From an uncultured Clostridia bacterium (GTDB lineage Bacteria > Bacillota > Clostridia > Christensenellales > Borkfalkiaceae): a stretch of DNA of 22,374 bases. Shown here piece by piece: positions 15,796-22,374 of this stretch (positions within the stretch are counted from its first letter, which is position 1; each line of letters opens with the position of its first letter). The position numbers were made by a program, and so were the translations under genes. A model generated the notes under the pieces. It did not search any database. It saw only the letters and a program-made list of their open reading frames with translations, and was not told the DNA's origin. Where the stretch lies: assembly GCA_947589335.1 (NCBI GenBank), contig CANPZH010000005.1, positions 1 to 22,374 on the forward strand. Direction: 5' to 3'.

Positions 15796-15896
15796 TCGCA
15801 CATTTCTTTTCGACCGACACCCCCTCACCGCCTTTGGCGGAGCTCCCCCTCAAGGGGGCGCCAAGGGAGGGGGGAAGGGAGCAAAGAAATGTGCGA
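15796..15896. repeat. Nested-hairpin intergenic element with 14-bp inverted ends
   Basis: Ends TCGCACATTTCTTT (15796-15809) and AAAGAAATGTGCGA (15883-15896) are perfect inverted repeats. Inside are two hairpins: CCGCC-TTT-GGCGG (15828-15840) and CCCCCT-CA-AGGGGG (15845-15858). The internal CCCCTCA..GGAGCTCCCCCTCAAGG type is familiar from clostridial intergenic repeats (from memory). A near copy of the right end, GCAAAGAAATTTGCGAAA, follows at 15928-15945. Confidence 0.75.
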
Positions 15897-15956
15897 AAGA
15901 AGCGAGCAAGCAATCGCGTGAACCTAAGCAAAGAAATTTGCGAAACCAAGCTCTTC

Positions 15957-16625
15957 TCAAATCAAAAGCATCAGAATGCCGATGAATTGCAGGATCGTGC
16001 CCGCGAGGTCGAACAGGTGCCAAACGGAATGGAAGTACCGCACCCGCTTCCCGAGGGCGAAAAACACGATCCCCGCCGTGTAGGCGATCCCTCCCGCCAG
16101 CACGAAGAGGAGCGCGGGGAGCGGGATCGCGCTCCGGAAGAGGGGGAAGAGGAAGAGGGCGATCCAGCCCATGACGAAGTACAGCGCCATCGAGAGCCCC
16201 TTGATGACGCGGTTGCCCATCGCGATCGCGTTCATCGTGATCCCCGCCGCCGCCATCGTCCATTCCCCGATGAGGAGCCACAGCCCGAGCGTCCCCCCGA
16301 TGCCGATCACGCAGACGGGCGTGTAGGTGCCCGCGATCAGAAGGAAGATCGTGCAATGGTCGAAGATGCGGAATACGCCCTTCGCCCTGCCGTCGGGCAG
16401 AAAGTGGTAGAGCGCGCTCATGGTATAGAGGGTGACGATGCTCACGCCGAAGACCGAAACCGCCGCCATGAATGCCGCCGAGGGATAGGCGGCCGCAAGG
16501 CCGATTGCCCAAAGAATGAGCCCCATTCCCCCGCCGACGATGTGCGAGACCGCGTTGAAGATCTCCTCCCCTCTCGTATAGAAAGAACAAAACCCCTTGC
16601 GGGGCGTTTTGACCGCTTGTTCCAT
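15957..16625 (-). CDS. Hemolysin III family (PAQR-like) membrane protein
   Basis: 222 residues with seven membrane helices. The conserved polar residues of the hemolysin III/PAQR superfamily are present: H28 in SHIVGG, S70 and H74 in SALYHF, D89/H90 in FDHC before AGTYTP, and H199/H203 in FHSVWHLFDL. In PAQR receptors such residues bind zinc, with hydrolase (ceramidase-like) activity in some members; in bacteria the role is poorly known, and 'hemolysin' is a historical name that does not imply toxicity. ATG at 16625 with GAGGTGA upstream. Single gene; no clear terminator follows before the repeat region. Confidence 0.93.
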   Translation of the reverse strand: MEQAVKTPRKGFCSFYTRGEEIFNAVSHIVGGGMGLILWAIGLAAAYPSAAFMAAVSVFGVSIVTLYTMSALYHFLPDGRAKGVFRIFDHCTIFLLIAGTYTPVCVIGIGGTLGLWLLIGEWTMAAAGITMNAIAMGNRVIKGLSMALYFVMGWIALFLFPLFRSAIPLPALLFVLAGGIAYTAGIVFFALGKRVRYFHSVWHLFDLAGTILQFIGILMLLI

Positions 16626-16646
16626 AGGTCACCTCTGTCTTTTTTC

Positions 16647-16675
16647 AGTATACCCGCTTTCCCCCGGGAAGGAAA
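16647..16675 (-). promoter_or_regulatory. Probable promoter of the hemolysin III-like gene
   Basis: -10 TATACT (16647-16652), 22 bp before the ATG. The -35 at 17 bp is poor (TTTCCT). Confidence 0.45.
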
Positions 16676-16692
16676 CCTATTTCCGCGACTTT

Positions 16693-16776
16693 CCGCTCTA
16701 CTCTTTTTTTGCCCGTTCTCTCCCGAAAATGCCCGCTCTACCCCGTAAAAAAACCACTCTACGGAGAGTAGAGCGG
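16693..16776. repeat. Repeated CCGCTCTAC words around a terminator
   Basis: CCGCTCTAC occurs on plus at 16693-16701 and 16733-16741, as the variant CCACTCTAC at 16754-16762, and inverted at 16768-16776. The last two form the terminator stem of the zinc-ribbon gene. Confidence 0.65.
16747..16776 (-). terminator. Intrinsic terminator of the zinc-ribbon gene (and ABC genes)
   Basis: Minus strand: CCGCTCTAC (16768-16776), loop TCTCC, GTAGAGTGG (16754-16762, one G-U pair), then seven T (16747-16753). The stem begins on the base after the TAG stop. Confidence 0.92.
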
Positions 16777-17040
16777 CTATGATTTCCTCCAGACGAGGAA
16801 GTATAAGACGACGATCGCGACCGCCATGCCGATGAGGAAGGTGATCAGGCGGATCGTCTTGATCTTTTTCTCGGACATCGGCTGATATCCGCGCGGCTTC
16901 AGTTCTCCGCCGCAGTGCGGGCACTTCGTGAGATGGTCGAGCACCCCCTCGCCGCAGTGCGGACAGAGCACGGTGTGCTTCTCGTTGTACCTTCTCTGCT
17001 TCTCTTCCATGTCTTCATAGACCGTGCGTTTCTTTCCCAT
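16777..17040 (-). CDS. Small zinc-ribbon protein with C-terminal membrane anchor
   Basis: 87 residues: a charged N-terminus (KKRTVYEDMEEKQRR), a zinc ribbon CPHC-x10-CPHC (residues 26-29 and 40-43), then a basic linker (SEKKIKTIR) and one membrane helix (about 66-84) ending WRKS. The ribbon would face the cytosol. Function unknown; such double CPxC ribbons are common in Clostridia membrane proteins. ATG at 17040 has no Shine-Dalgarno sequence, and the promoter -10 ends only 6 bp before it, so the mRNA may be leaderless; the other possible start, Met11, also lacks a ribosome site. Follows the ABC permease by 36 bp. Confidence 0.82.
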   Translation of the reverse strand: MGKKRTVYEDMEEKQRRYNEKHTVLCPHCGEGVLDHLTKCPHCGGELKPRGYQPMSEKKIKTIRLITFLIGMAVAIVVLYFLVWRKS

Positions 17041-17046
17041 GGCGAC

Positions 17047-17075
17047 ATTGTAGCATATCCGCGCCCGGAATGCAA
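17047..17075 (-). promoter_or_regulatory. Promoter of the zinc-ribbon gene
   Basis: -10 TACAAT (17047-17052) with extended TG, 17-bp spacer, -35 TTGCAT (17070-17075). The -35 begins one base after the permease stop codon. Confidence 0.78.
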
Positions 17076-17076
17076 G

Positions 17077-19533
17077 CTATTCGACGCTCTTGAGCGATTC
17101 CGTCATCGAGATACGGGAGATGAGCAGTCCGAACACGGAGTTGATGACGATCGCCGTGCCGAGCGACACCAGCACGGACAGCAGATAGGAGACGGGGGTG
17201 ATCGCATACACGAACGCCATCGTCGCCATCTCGTTGAGCTTCATCACGAGCACCATGAGCGGATATCCGAGGCATGCGCCGATTGCCGTCCCGATCGCCG
17301 TCAGGAGCATGATCTCGACGACGAGCGCAAAGGAGACCTGGAAATGGGTGAAGCCGAGCACCTTCAGCGTCGCCATGTCCCGCGTGCGCTCCTTGACGTT
17401 CAGAAGGGACAGATTGTAGAGCACGACCACGGAGAGCAAGATCGCAAAGACCATGAGGGTGTACTTCATCGCGTTCGTGGAGGATATAAGGCTCTCGATC
17501 TCCCCCCGCCTATCCGCCATCGTCTTGGCGGTCCCCGTGCCGTTGACGAGGTTCAGTTCATCCCGCACTTCGTCGGGGCTGTCCGTCTCGACCCACACGT
17601 TCTCCTGAAAGTAGCAATCCTCGGTGAAGTGGTTCTCCGTCGTGAAGAAGCCGTTCCATGTGGAGGTCTCCTTGACGCTCTCGACGGTGTACTCCCGCGT
17701 GCATGCGCCGAGGGTGAAGGAGAAGACGTCCCCCTCTTTGAGCCCGAGCACGTCCGCCGTGATGCGGGACATCGTGCTCCCGCCCTCGGTGATCGAAGAC
17801 ATGCGCGAACCCTCGGGAATGACATAGCAGGAGATATCCTTGCTCTGCTTGCCCGCATGGATGGTGGCGACGTACGTCCGCACCCGCTCGTAGGAGAAGA
17901 TCTTCCCCTCGCCGAGCATGCCGTCGAGCGCCGCGAAGAATTCCTCCTCCTGCGCCGCCGCGTACGGGCTCGAAACGTCGTAATGGCAGAGCACGCCGTA
18001 GTCGTTCTCGACCGAGTTCGTCATCGTGTCCCCGATCCCGAAGCTCGTGACGAGCAGCGCCATGCACCCCATGACGCCGATGACCGTCATGAGCGAGCGG
18101 CTCCAGTTGATGCGGATATTGCGGACCGCCATGCGGCAGGAGAGGAGCAGATGCCCCGATTCCTTGCTCCGCCCCGTCCCCCGCTTGACCTTGGGGGTAT
18201 AGGTGATCTGTTTGGGGCGCATGCACTCGGCGGGGTTCTCCTTGATGACCGAGCGCGCCGCCCAGAGCCCGATGAGGAGGGCGAGGAGACAGACGACCGC
18301 CGTCAGCCCCGCCGTCCAGGAAAAGCTATAGAGCGTGCCCGTCATCTTCGGCAGGGAGAAGATGAGCCCGTATTTGATCGTCATCACCGCAGGCACGATC
18401 AAAGGCCCGACCGCCGCGCCGAGGAGGCACCCGAAGAAGGTGATGACGGCGCTCATGAACGCATAGTGGAAGAGGATTTGCCCGTTCGGGATCCCGAGCG
18501 CCTTCATCGTGCCGATCGTGAGCCGTTCGCGCAGGACAAGGCGGCTGATGCTCGTCATGATGACGAGGACGGAGACGAGGAAGAAGATGACGGGGAAGAT
18601 GTAGAGCATGTTCTTGGACTGCTCCACCTCGTTGTCGAGAATGACGACCGACTCCATCGTGTCGCGGTCATAGACGAAGAGGAGGTTGCTCTCCTCCTTC
18701 TGCGCGAAAACGGATTGGATGTCTGCCTTGTCCGCCTCGTACCCGTCCGTGACCAGCAGCGCCTGGTTGCGCAGCCCCGAGACGATCTCCTTCACCTGCT
18801 CTGCGACCTTTTCGGGCGTGACGACGCTTGCAAACAGCGCGTTGTCCATCGGGAGCTGGGCAAGGATCGCCTCCCCGATCGCCCCCTCCACCTCCGCCGC
18901 GGAGAGAAAGACGGGAGAATTCGAATAGATGTTCACCCCCTCCACCGAGTGCATGAGCCCCGTCACCGTGAAGTCGTACGTCCACGGGATCGCGATCTCA
19001 TGCAGCCCCGGGATCAGCTGCGCATAGAGCATGAGCCGAGCGTTGAATGTCTCGGTGATCCTCTCCGCCGCCTCGCGGAAGGCGGTGAACTGCACCGAGA
19101 TCCGGTCTCCGACCCCGTAGCCGTAGAGCCCGGCGACCGTCTTGTCGATGAGGACGCCCGCCTTGCCCTCCGTGATGTAGGGACGGTTGATCTCTCCGTC
19201 CGAGACGAAGATCTTGGCGATGTTGTGCTGTGCGCCGCTCCCTGCGGGCGAGAATTCGCCGTCCGAATAGATGCGGTATTCGAGCGCATCCGCGCCCAGT
19301 CCGCCGAGAAATTCCTCGTCTCCCTCTTCAAAGGAGGTCACCTGCACGATGAGATCGGCGAGGTTGCTCTCCTCCAAATAGAGTTCGGAGCGGCGGCGGA
19401 GGGTCAGCGTATTGGAAATAAAGCCCAGAAAGAGGGTCGATGCGAGCGCGGTGATCGCGAACATGGAAAGATATTGGAACCAGTTCCGAAAGAGCTCCCG
19501 CAGCATGAGCTTGGGCATGACTCCGTTTACCAC
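17077..19533 (-). CDS. ABC transporter permease with two FtsX domains
   Basis: 818 residues, about eight membrane helices (near 22-40, 309-332, 354-384, 402-424, 478-498, 690-708, 738-757, 782-806) and two large extracytoplasmic loops (about 41-300 and 500-688). Two FtsX cores, each with a helix triplet, mark it as a MacB/LolCE-superfamily permease that moves lipids, peptides or envelope substrates by mechanotransmission. The substrate is unknown; no sensor-kinase genes are adjacent, which argues mildly against a Bce-type antibiotic module. Start uncertain: GTG at 19533 (AGGTGA upstream, overlapping the ATPase gene by 7 bp) or ATG at 19518 (GGAG too close), which gives MPKLMLREL, the common family start. 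Pairs with the ATPase upstream. Confidence 0.92.
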   Translation of the reverse strand: MVNGVMPKLMLRELFRNWFQYLSMFAITALASTLFLGFISNTLTLRRRSELYLEESNLADLIVQVTSFEEGDEEFLGGLGADALEYRIYSDGEFSPAGSGAQHNIAKIFVSDGEINRPYITEGKAGVLIDKTVAGLYGYGVGDRISVQFTAFREAAERITETFNARLMLYAQLIPGLHEIAIPWTYDFTVTGLMHSVEGVNIYSNSPVFLSAAEVEGAIGEAILAQLPMDNALFASVVTPEKVAEQVKEIVSGLRNQALLVTDGYEADKADIQSVFAQKEESNLLFVYDRDTMESVVILDNEVEQSKNMLYIFPVIFFLVSVLVIMTSISRLVLRERLTIGTMKALGIPNGQILFHYAFMSAVITFFGCLLGAAVGPLIVPAVMTIKYGLIFSLPKMTGTLYSFSWTAGLTAVVCLLALLIGLWAARSVIKENPAECMRPKQITYTPKVKRGTGRSKESGHLLLSCRMAVRNIRINWSRSLMTVIGVMGCMALLVTSFGIGDTMTNSVENDYGVLCHYDVSSPYAAAQEEEFFAALDGMLGEGKIFSYERVRTYVATIHAGKQSKDISCYVIPEGSRMSSITEGGSTMSRITADVLGLKEGDVFSFTLGACTREYTVESVKETSTWNGFFTTENHFTEDCYFQENVWVETDSPDEVRDELNLVNGTGTAKTMADRRGEIESLISSTNAMKYTLMVFAILLSVVVLYNLSLLNVKERTRDMATLKVLGFTHFQVSFALVVEIMLLTAIGTAIGACLGYPLMVLVMKLNEMATMAFVYAITPVSYLLSVLVSLGTAIVINSVFGLLISRISMTESLKSVE

Positions 19534-20222
19534 TCTACTTCACCTACCTCGACCGGACTTTCGTTGCGCGCATCCGAGACGACCTTGCCGTCCGAAAGAC
19601 GGATGACGCGGTCGGCAACGTCCGCAAGTTTTGCGTTGTGGGTGACGACGATGACCGTCGTGCCGAACTGCCGTTTGAGCTTCTGCAAAAGGGCGAGGAT
19701 CTTGCGCCCCGTGCGGGAATCGAGGGCGCCCGTCGGCTCGTCGCAGAGGAGCAGACGCGGCTTCTTGACGATCGCGCGGGCGATCGCGACGCGCTGCTGT
19801 TCCCCGCCCGAGAGCTGGGAGGGAAAGTTGTTCCGCCGTGCCGAGAGCCCCACTTCCTCGAGCGCCTCCGTCTCCTCCATGCTCCCCTCGCAGCGGGCGA
19901 TCGCGACGTTCTCCCGCGCCGTGAGGTTGGGCATGAGGTTGTAGAACTGGAAGACGAAGCCGATGTCTCTGCGGCGGTAGGAGACGAGCTGCCGCGCGTT
20001 GTATGCCGTGATGTCCTTGCCGAACACCGACGCGCTGCCCCCGTCCGCGCGATCCATGCCGCCGAGGATGTTGAGCAGCGTGCTCTTCCCGGAGCCGCTC
20101 GGCCCCAAGATGACGGTGAACTCTCCCTGCGCGATCTCGAAATCCACACCCGAGAGCGCGACGACCGACCGTTCGCCGCTGCCGTAAGTTTTTTTCAGTC
20201 CCGTCACTTTCAACCCTTCCAT
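19527..20222 (-). CDS. ABC transporter ATP-binding protein (LolD/MacB type)
   Basis: 231 residues, the standard size for an ATPase that partners FtsX permeases. Walker A GPSGSGKST 40-48, Q-loop Q92 in FVFQFYNLMP, signature LSGGEQQ 137-143, Walker B LLLCDEP 157-163 followed by TGALD, and switch His H195 in VVTHN. All catalytic parts are intact. ATG at 20222 with GGAG 6 bases upstream; an in-frame upstream start near 20291 lies above the promoter and is rejected. First gene of a unit with the permease, perhaps reading on to the zinc-ribbon gene. Confidence 0.96.
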   Translation of the reverse strand: MEGLKVTGLKKTYGSGERSVVALSGVDFEIAQGEFTVILGPSGSGKSTLLNILGGMDRADGGSASVFGKDITAYNARQLVSYRRRDIGFVFQFYNLMPNLTARENVAIARCEGSMEETEALEEVGLSARRNNFPSQLSGGEQQRVAIARAIVKKPRLLLCDEPTGALDSRTGRKILALLQKLKRQFGTTVIVVTHNAKLADVADRVIRLSDGKVVSDARNESPVEVGEVEW

Positions 20223-20271
20223 TCCGGACTCCTTCTTTCCCTTCAAAATGATATCACCGATGTTCGGATCC

Positions 20272-20300
20272 ATTATAGCATACTGCCGCAAAAATCACAA
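20272..20300 (-). promoter_or_regulatory. Promoter of the ABC transporter genes
   Basis: -10 TATAAT (20272-20277) with extended TG (ATGCTATAAT), 17-bp spacer, -35 TTGTGA (20295-20300). Confidence 0.82.
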
Positions 20301-20364
20301 GCGGACGGATCTCACGATTTTTTATGACATTCCCGCGGGTTTTTCCGAAAAAAACGGAAAAGAA

Positions 20365-20393
20365 TTGACAGATCCCCCGTTTGATGGTACAAT
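20365..20393 (+). promoter_or_regulatory. Promoter of the SecB-like gene
   Basis: Consensus -35 TTGACA (20365-20370), 17-bp spacer, -10 TACAAT (20388-20393), the best -35 in the window. A second TATAAT at 20402-20407 may give a tandem start. A hairpin TTTTCCG-A7-CGGAAAA (20341-20361) lies directly upstream. Confidence 0.87.
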
Positions 20394-20437
20394 TTCTGTG
20401 GTATAATCCAAGTAATCTGATCCCGAGGTGGAAAATT

Positions 20438-20887
20438 ATGATCCAATATTCTCTGAAAGCGCTCTCTGCGGAGGAACTCTCCTTCAAAGTCAACCCCGTC
20501 AAGGCGGCTCCCGACACACGGTTCGAGATCAAACCGCTCTTCTCCCGCCAGATCCGCCAGGCGAACGAGAACCCGAAGATCAACGTCGTCATTCTCGAAT
20601 GCAAGATCGAGAGCACGGAGGAGGCGCCCAAGCCCTTCAACCTGCATGCCCGCTTCGTCGGCGTCTTCGAGGTCAACAACATGACAACCGACGAGGATAA
20701 GCGCGTCTTCGCCATCAACGCGACGGAGACGATGTTCCCCTATCTCAGAGCCGCCGTCACCAACCTCACCGCGGACGCGCTCATCAATCCGCTCACGCTG
20801 CCCGTCGTCTCGGGCGCGACCCTCTTCCCCGACGACAGAGGCCCCAACCAATATACGCTCAATTTCGATCCCACGGTGCTCAACTGA
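20438..20887 (+). CDS. SecB-like chaperone
   Basis: 149 residues, similar in length to SecB (about 155). The body shows SecB-fold strands (FEIKPLFSRQI, INVVILECKIES, FNLHARFVGVFEV) and the hallmark region FPYLRAAVTNLT with a following PLTLPVV, matching the SecB pattern FPYxRexVsxLtxxxGFPPLxLPP. Proteobacterial SecB keeps preproteins unfolded for SecA; in other lineages solitary SecB-like proteins also serve as chaperones of toxin-antitoxin systems, but no toxin or antitoxin gene is adjacent. ATG at 20438 has GAGGTGG upstream. Single gene between a strong promoter and terminator, so probably well expressed. Confidence 0.82.
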   Translation: MIQYSLKALSAEELSFKVNPVKAAPDTRFEIKPLFSRQIRQANENPKINVVILECKIESTEEAPKPFNLHARFVGVFEVNNMTTDEDKRVFAINATETMFPYLRAAVTNLTADALINPLTLPVVSGATLFPDDRGPNQYTLNFDPTVLN

Positions 20888-20903
20888 CCGCAAAGGATCG
20901 GCA

Positions 20904-20950
20904 AAAGCCGCGCGCCGCGTTTTCAACGCGGCGCGCGGCTTTCTTATCGT
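20904..20950. terminator. Bidirectional terminator between convergent genes
   Basis: Perfect 18-bp stem (20904-20921 with 20925-20942), GC-rich core with AAA/TTT ends, three-base loop TTC, followed on plus by TTTCTTATCGTTTTT and on minus by TTTTGCC. It serves the SecB-like gene and, on the other strand, the hydrolase. Confidence 0.93.
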
Positions 20951-20952
20951 TT

Positions 20953-21855
20953 TTATGCCTTCTCTTCGCAGATCTTATCGAGAAAGGCGAGGACCGTCCC
21001 CCACTTCTCGGTGCGGTCTTCCTTTTCGTTCAGGAACTCGTGGCGGGAATGCCCGAACAGTTTGAGCTCCGCCCGCTTCATGCCCGCTTCCCCCGTATAG
21101 AACTCGTAGAGCTTCTTCACGCCCGCGCCCATGTCGCCCACGGGATCCTGCTCGCCCGAGACGATCAGAAGGGGCATCTCCTTCTCGAGCCCGCTGCGGT
21201 AGGCGCCCGTATAGAGACGGCGCAGCCCCCTGAAAAAGTCCTTATAAAAGCGGAAGGAGCAGGTGAACCCGCTCAGAGGGTCCTTCCGGTAATTCGCGTT
21301 GTTCTCCTTGTCGATGCTCAGCCATTCGCCGTCTTCGAATTTCTTGGCATATTCCCCGAACGACAGCTTCTCGATGAGTTTCGCCGGCCGTTTGGCGCCG
21401 AAGATGCAGCCGATCCCCGCCACGAACGAGCCGAGATAGACCTCGAAGTCCTTCTTGTAGTTGCTGCCGCCGAGGATCGCGCCGTCGATCTTGTCGCCGT
21501 ACTGCGCGATATAGCTCTGCGTGAGGAAGGATCCGTAGGAAAAGCCGAAGACGAAATAGGAGAGCCCCGCGTATTTCTTCTGGTAATACGCCGTGAGGGC
21601 CGCCTCGTCTTTGACCGTATCCGCAAACATGTCCCCCTTGGCATAGCCGAGGGAGTCGAAATCCGTCTTGCCGTGCCCGCGGTGGTCGTCCGCCACGACG
21701 AGATACCCATGCTCGTTCAGAAAGCGCGCGAATTTCTTGTACCGTCCGCCGTGCTCCGCCATGCCGTGCACGATCTGCACAACGCCTTTCGGCTCCGCGA
21801 CGTCCGTCCATTCGTGCACATAGATCCGTTTCCCGTCAAAACTTTGGAAATCCAT
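20953..21855 (-). CDS. Alpha/beta hydrolase, monoacylglycerol lipase-like
   Basis: 300-residue serine hydrolase of the 'Hydrolase_4' type (lysophospholipase/monoacylglycerol lipase). Oxyanion-hole region HGMAEHGGRY at 30-39, DHRGHGKT at 57-64, nucleophile S106 in GFSYGS, acid D237 in SGEQDPVGD, and His H272 in SRHEFLNE, all at family positions. The lid region lies at about 140-215. No signal peptide, so cytosolic. ATG at 21855 has GGAG 8 bases upstream; an in-frame extension to 22170 would cross the promoter and is rejected. Likely cleaves acylglycerols or lysolipids; the substrate is not fixed by the sequence. Confidence 0.94.
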   Translation of the reverse strand: MDFQSFDGKRIYVHEWTDVAEPKGVVQIVHGMAEHGGRYKKFARFLNEHGYLVVADDHRGHGKTDFDSLGYAKGDMFADTVKDEAALTAYYQKKYAGLSYFVFGFSYGSFLTQSYIAQYGDKIDGAILGGSNYKKDFEVYLGSFVAGIGCIFGAKRPAKLIEKLSFGEYAKKFEDGEWLSIDKENNANYRKDPLSGFTCSFRFYKDFFRGLRRLYTGAYRSGLEKEMPLLIVSGEQDPVGDMGAGVKKLYEFYTGEAGMKRAELKLFGHSRHEFLNEKEDRTEKWGTVLAFLDKICEEKA

Positions 21856-21880
21856 CTGTTTTTCTCCGCGCTTTTCTTCT

Positions 21881-21909
21881 ATTATATCGCCTCCGCGCAA
21901 AAAATTCAA
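21881..21909 (-). promoter_or_regulatory. Promoter of the hydrolase gene
   Basis: -10 TATAAT (21881-21886), 17-bp spacer, -35 TTGAAT (21904-21909). Confidence 0.85.
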
Positions 21910-21975
21910 GCCTTTTGCGGGGATTTCCCTGCCGTACATTCCCTCCGCTGCCAAAAACTCACCTGCGCTTCTCCC

Positions 21976-22005
21976 TTGCGGGAAGGAGCTCCTTTCTGTT
22001 ACACT
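21976..22005 (+). promoter_or_regulatory. Probable promoter of the SH3 lipoprotein gene
   Basis: -35 TTGCGG (21976-21981), 18-bp spacer, extended -10 TGTTACACT (TACACT at 22000-22005). Divergent from the hydrolase promoter. Confidence 0.6.
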
Positions 22006-22034
22006 GGAGAAAAACCGACCTCCGGGAGGATGAC

Positions 22035-22374
22035 ATGATGAAACGCTCGCCCGTTCTGCCGCTCGCCCTCGCCCTGCTGCTTGGGCTCCTGCCACTCTCC
22101 GCATGCGAAAGCCCCTCCCCTCCTCCGGCGGAGCCGCCCGCCGTCCTCTCGCCCGAGACGGAACCCGCACCCGGGCTTCAACCCGAAATCGAACCCGACT
22201 CGGAGCCAGAGCTTCAACCCGAGACGAAACCCGAGCCCGAGCCCGAGCCGAGGCGGGTGCAATATGTGCATGTGCTTGTAAACGGGCTCAACCTGAGGGC
22301 GGAGGCGGATATCGCATGCGCCGTGCTCGGGCAGGCGGAGCGCGGGGCGCTCCTGCAATTTTCGGGCATGCAGG
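22035..22374 (+). CDS. Lipoprotein with proline/glutamate-rich linker and SH3b domain (3' part missing)
   Basis: 113 residues visible; the frame is open at the right edge. Lipoprotein signal peptide with a Leu/Ala-rich core and lipobox LSAC (Cys24). Residues 25-72 are a Pro/Glu-rich spacer with repeated (Q/E)PE-type units, typical of a stalk through the cell wall. From about residue 76, VHVLVNGLNLRAEAD...VLGQ is the start of a bacterial SH3 domain, which binds peptidoglycan. Such proteins often carry a D-Ala-D-Ala carboxypeptidase, amidase or transpeptidase domain further on, but that part is outside the window. ATG at 22035 (or 22038) follows GGGAGG at 22024-22029. Confidence 0.87.
   Translation, partial: MMKRSPVLPLALALLLGLLPLSACESPSPPPAEPPAVLSPETEPAPGLQPEIEPDSEPELQPETKPEPEPEPRRVQYVHVLVNGLNLRAEADIACAVLGQAERGALLQFSGMQ

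Larger units (their letters stand above)
15291..15956. other. Gene-free, repeat-rich intergenic region
   Basis: About 660 bp between the aldolase terminator and the stop of the hemolysin III-like gene. Open frames here lack ribosome sites and any recognisable domain. Instead there is a mosaic of short repeats (listed separately), several containing GAATGACGT or its complement: at 15326, 15353, 15498 and 15648 on plus, and 15422-15428 and 15533-15542 inverted. This looks like a landing area for small dispersed repeats rather than a decayed gene. Confidence 0.75.

Noticed and set aside
16915..19944. Plus-strand open frame of 1009 codons opposite the FtsX permease
   Set aside because: Charged low-complexity translation, antisense to a protein with clear helices and motifs; a shadow of codon bias. 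The same applies to the plus frames at 6007-8556, 3385-4614 and 11231-12667.
21856..22170. N-terminal extension of the hydrolase upstream of 21855
   Set aside because: It would cross the promoter at 21881-21909 and overlap the divergent lipoprotein gene; the product from 21855 matches the family start.

Overview
The window looks like chromosomal DNA of a GC-rich, monoderm, fermentative member of the Bacillota, most likely an uncultured Clostridia lineage (Christensenellales-like is a guess). The grounds are a V-type ATPase operon in the enterococcal/clostridial ntp order, a DUF5685 gene next to a J-domain gene, a class II aldolase, clostridial-style InlB-type surface repeats, strong AGGAGG-type ribosome sites, and TTGnnn-17-TGnTAnAAT promoters. 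No tRNA, rRNA, CRISPR array, transposase or phage gene was seen.

Layout. (1) 1-5528, minus strand: a V-type ATPase operon transcribed G/H-like, I, K, E, C, F, A; subunit A runs off the left edge. Its promoter is at 5575-5603, directly behind a terminator of the next operon. Subunit K keeps all the side chains that bind Na+ in the Enterococcus hirae rotor ring, so the pump is probably Na+-coupled. (2) 5611-10501, minus: a six-gene operon trpS - DUF5685 - degenerate J-domain/Cys-tail protein - membrane protein - 23S rRNA m5U methyltransferase - MIF-like tautomerase, with a promoter before trpS and a hairpin/U-tract terminator at its end. (3) 10532-14047, minus: an 1171-residue exported, probably lipid-anchored repeat protein. 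(4) 14216-15290, plus: a monocistronic class II fructose-bisphosphate aldolase gene with a clear promoter and terminator. (5) 15291-15956: about 660 bp without a credible gene but dense in short repeats: a three-copy 27-bp tandem repeat, dispersed GAATGACGT-type units in both orientations, and a nested-hairpin element bounded by 14-bp inverted repeats. (6) 15957-20300, minus: a hemolysin III/PAQR-like membrane protein, a small zinc-ribbon membrane protein that may be read from a leaderless mRNA, and an ABC exporter pair (FtsX-type permease plus LolD/MacB-type ATPase). (7) 20365-20950, plus: a stand-alone SecB-like gene convergent with (8) a monoacylglycerol-lipase-like hydrolase (20953-21855, minus), the two sharing an 18-bp-stem terminator. 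(9) 22035-22374, plus: the start of a proline-rich lipoprotein with an SH3b domain, cut by the right edge.

Most of the content is housekeeping: ion-motive energy, translation, glycolysis and envelope export. The parts that best merit a second look are the DUF5685/J-domain/membrane-protein module in the middle of the trpS operon (a J domain that has lost HPD and ends in a cysteine string, beside a protein with two Asp-rich motifs), the SecB-like protein in an apparently monoderm genome, the large repeat protein, and the repeat-packed intergenic region.
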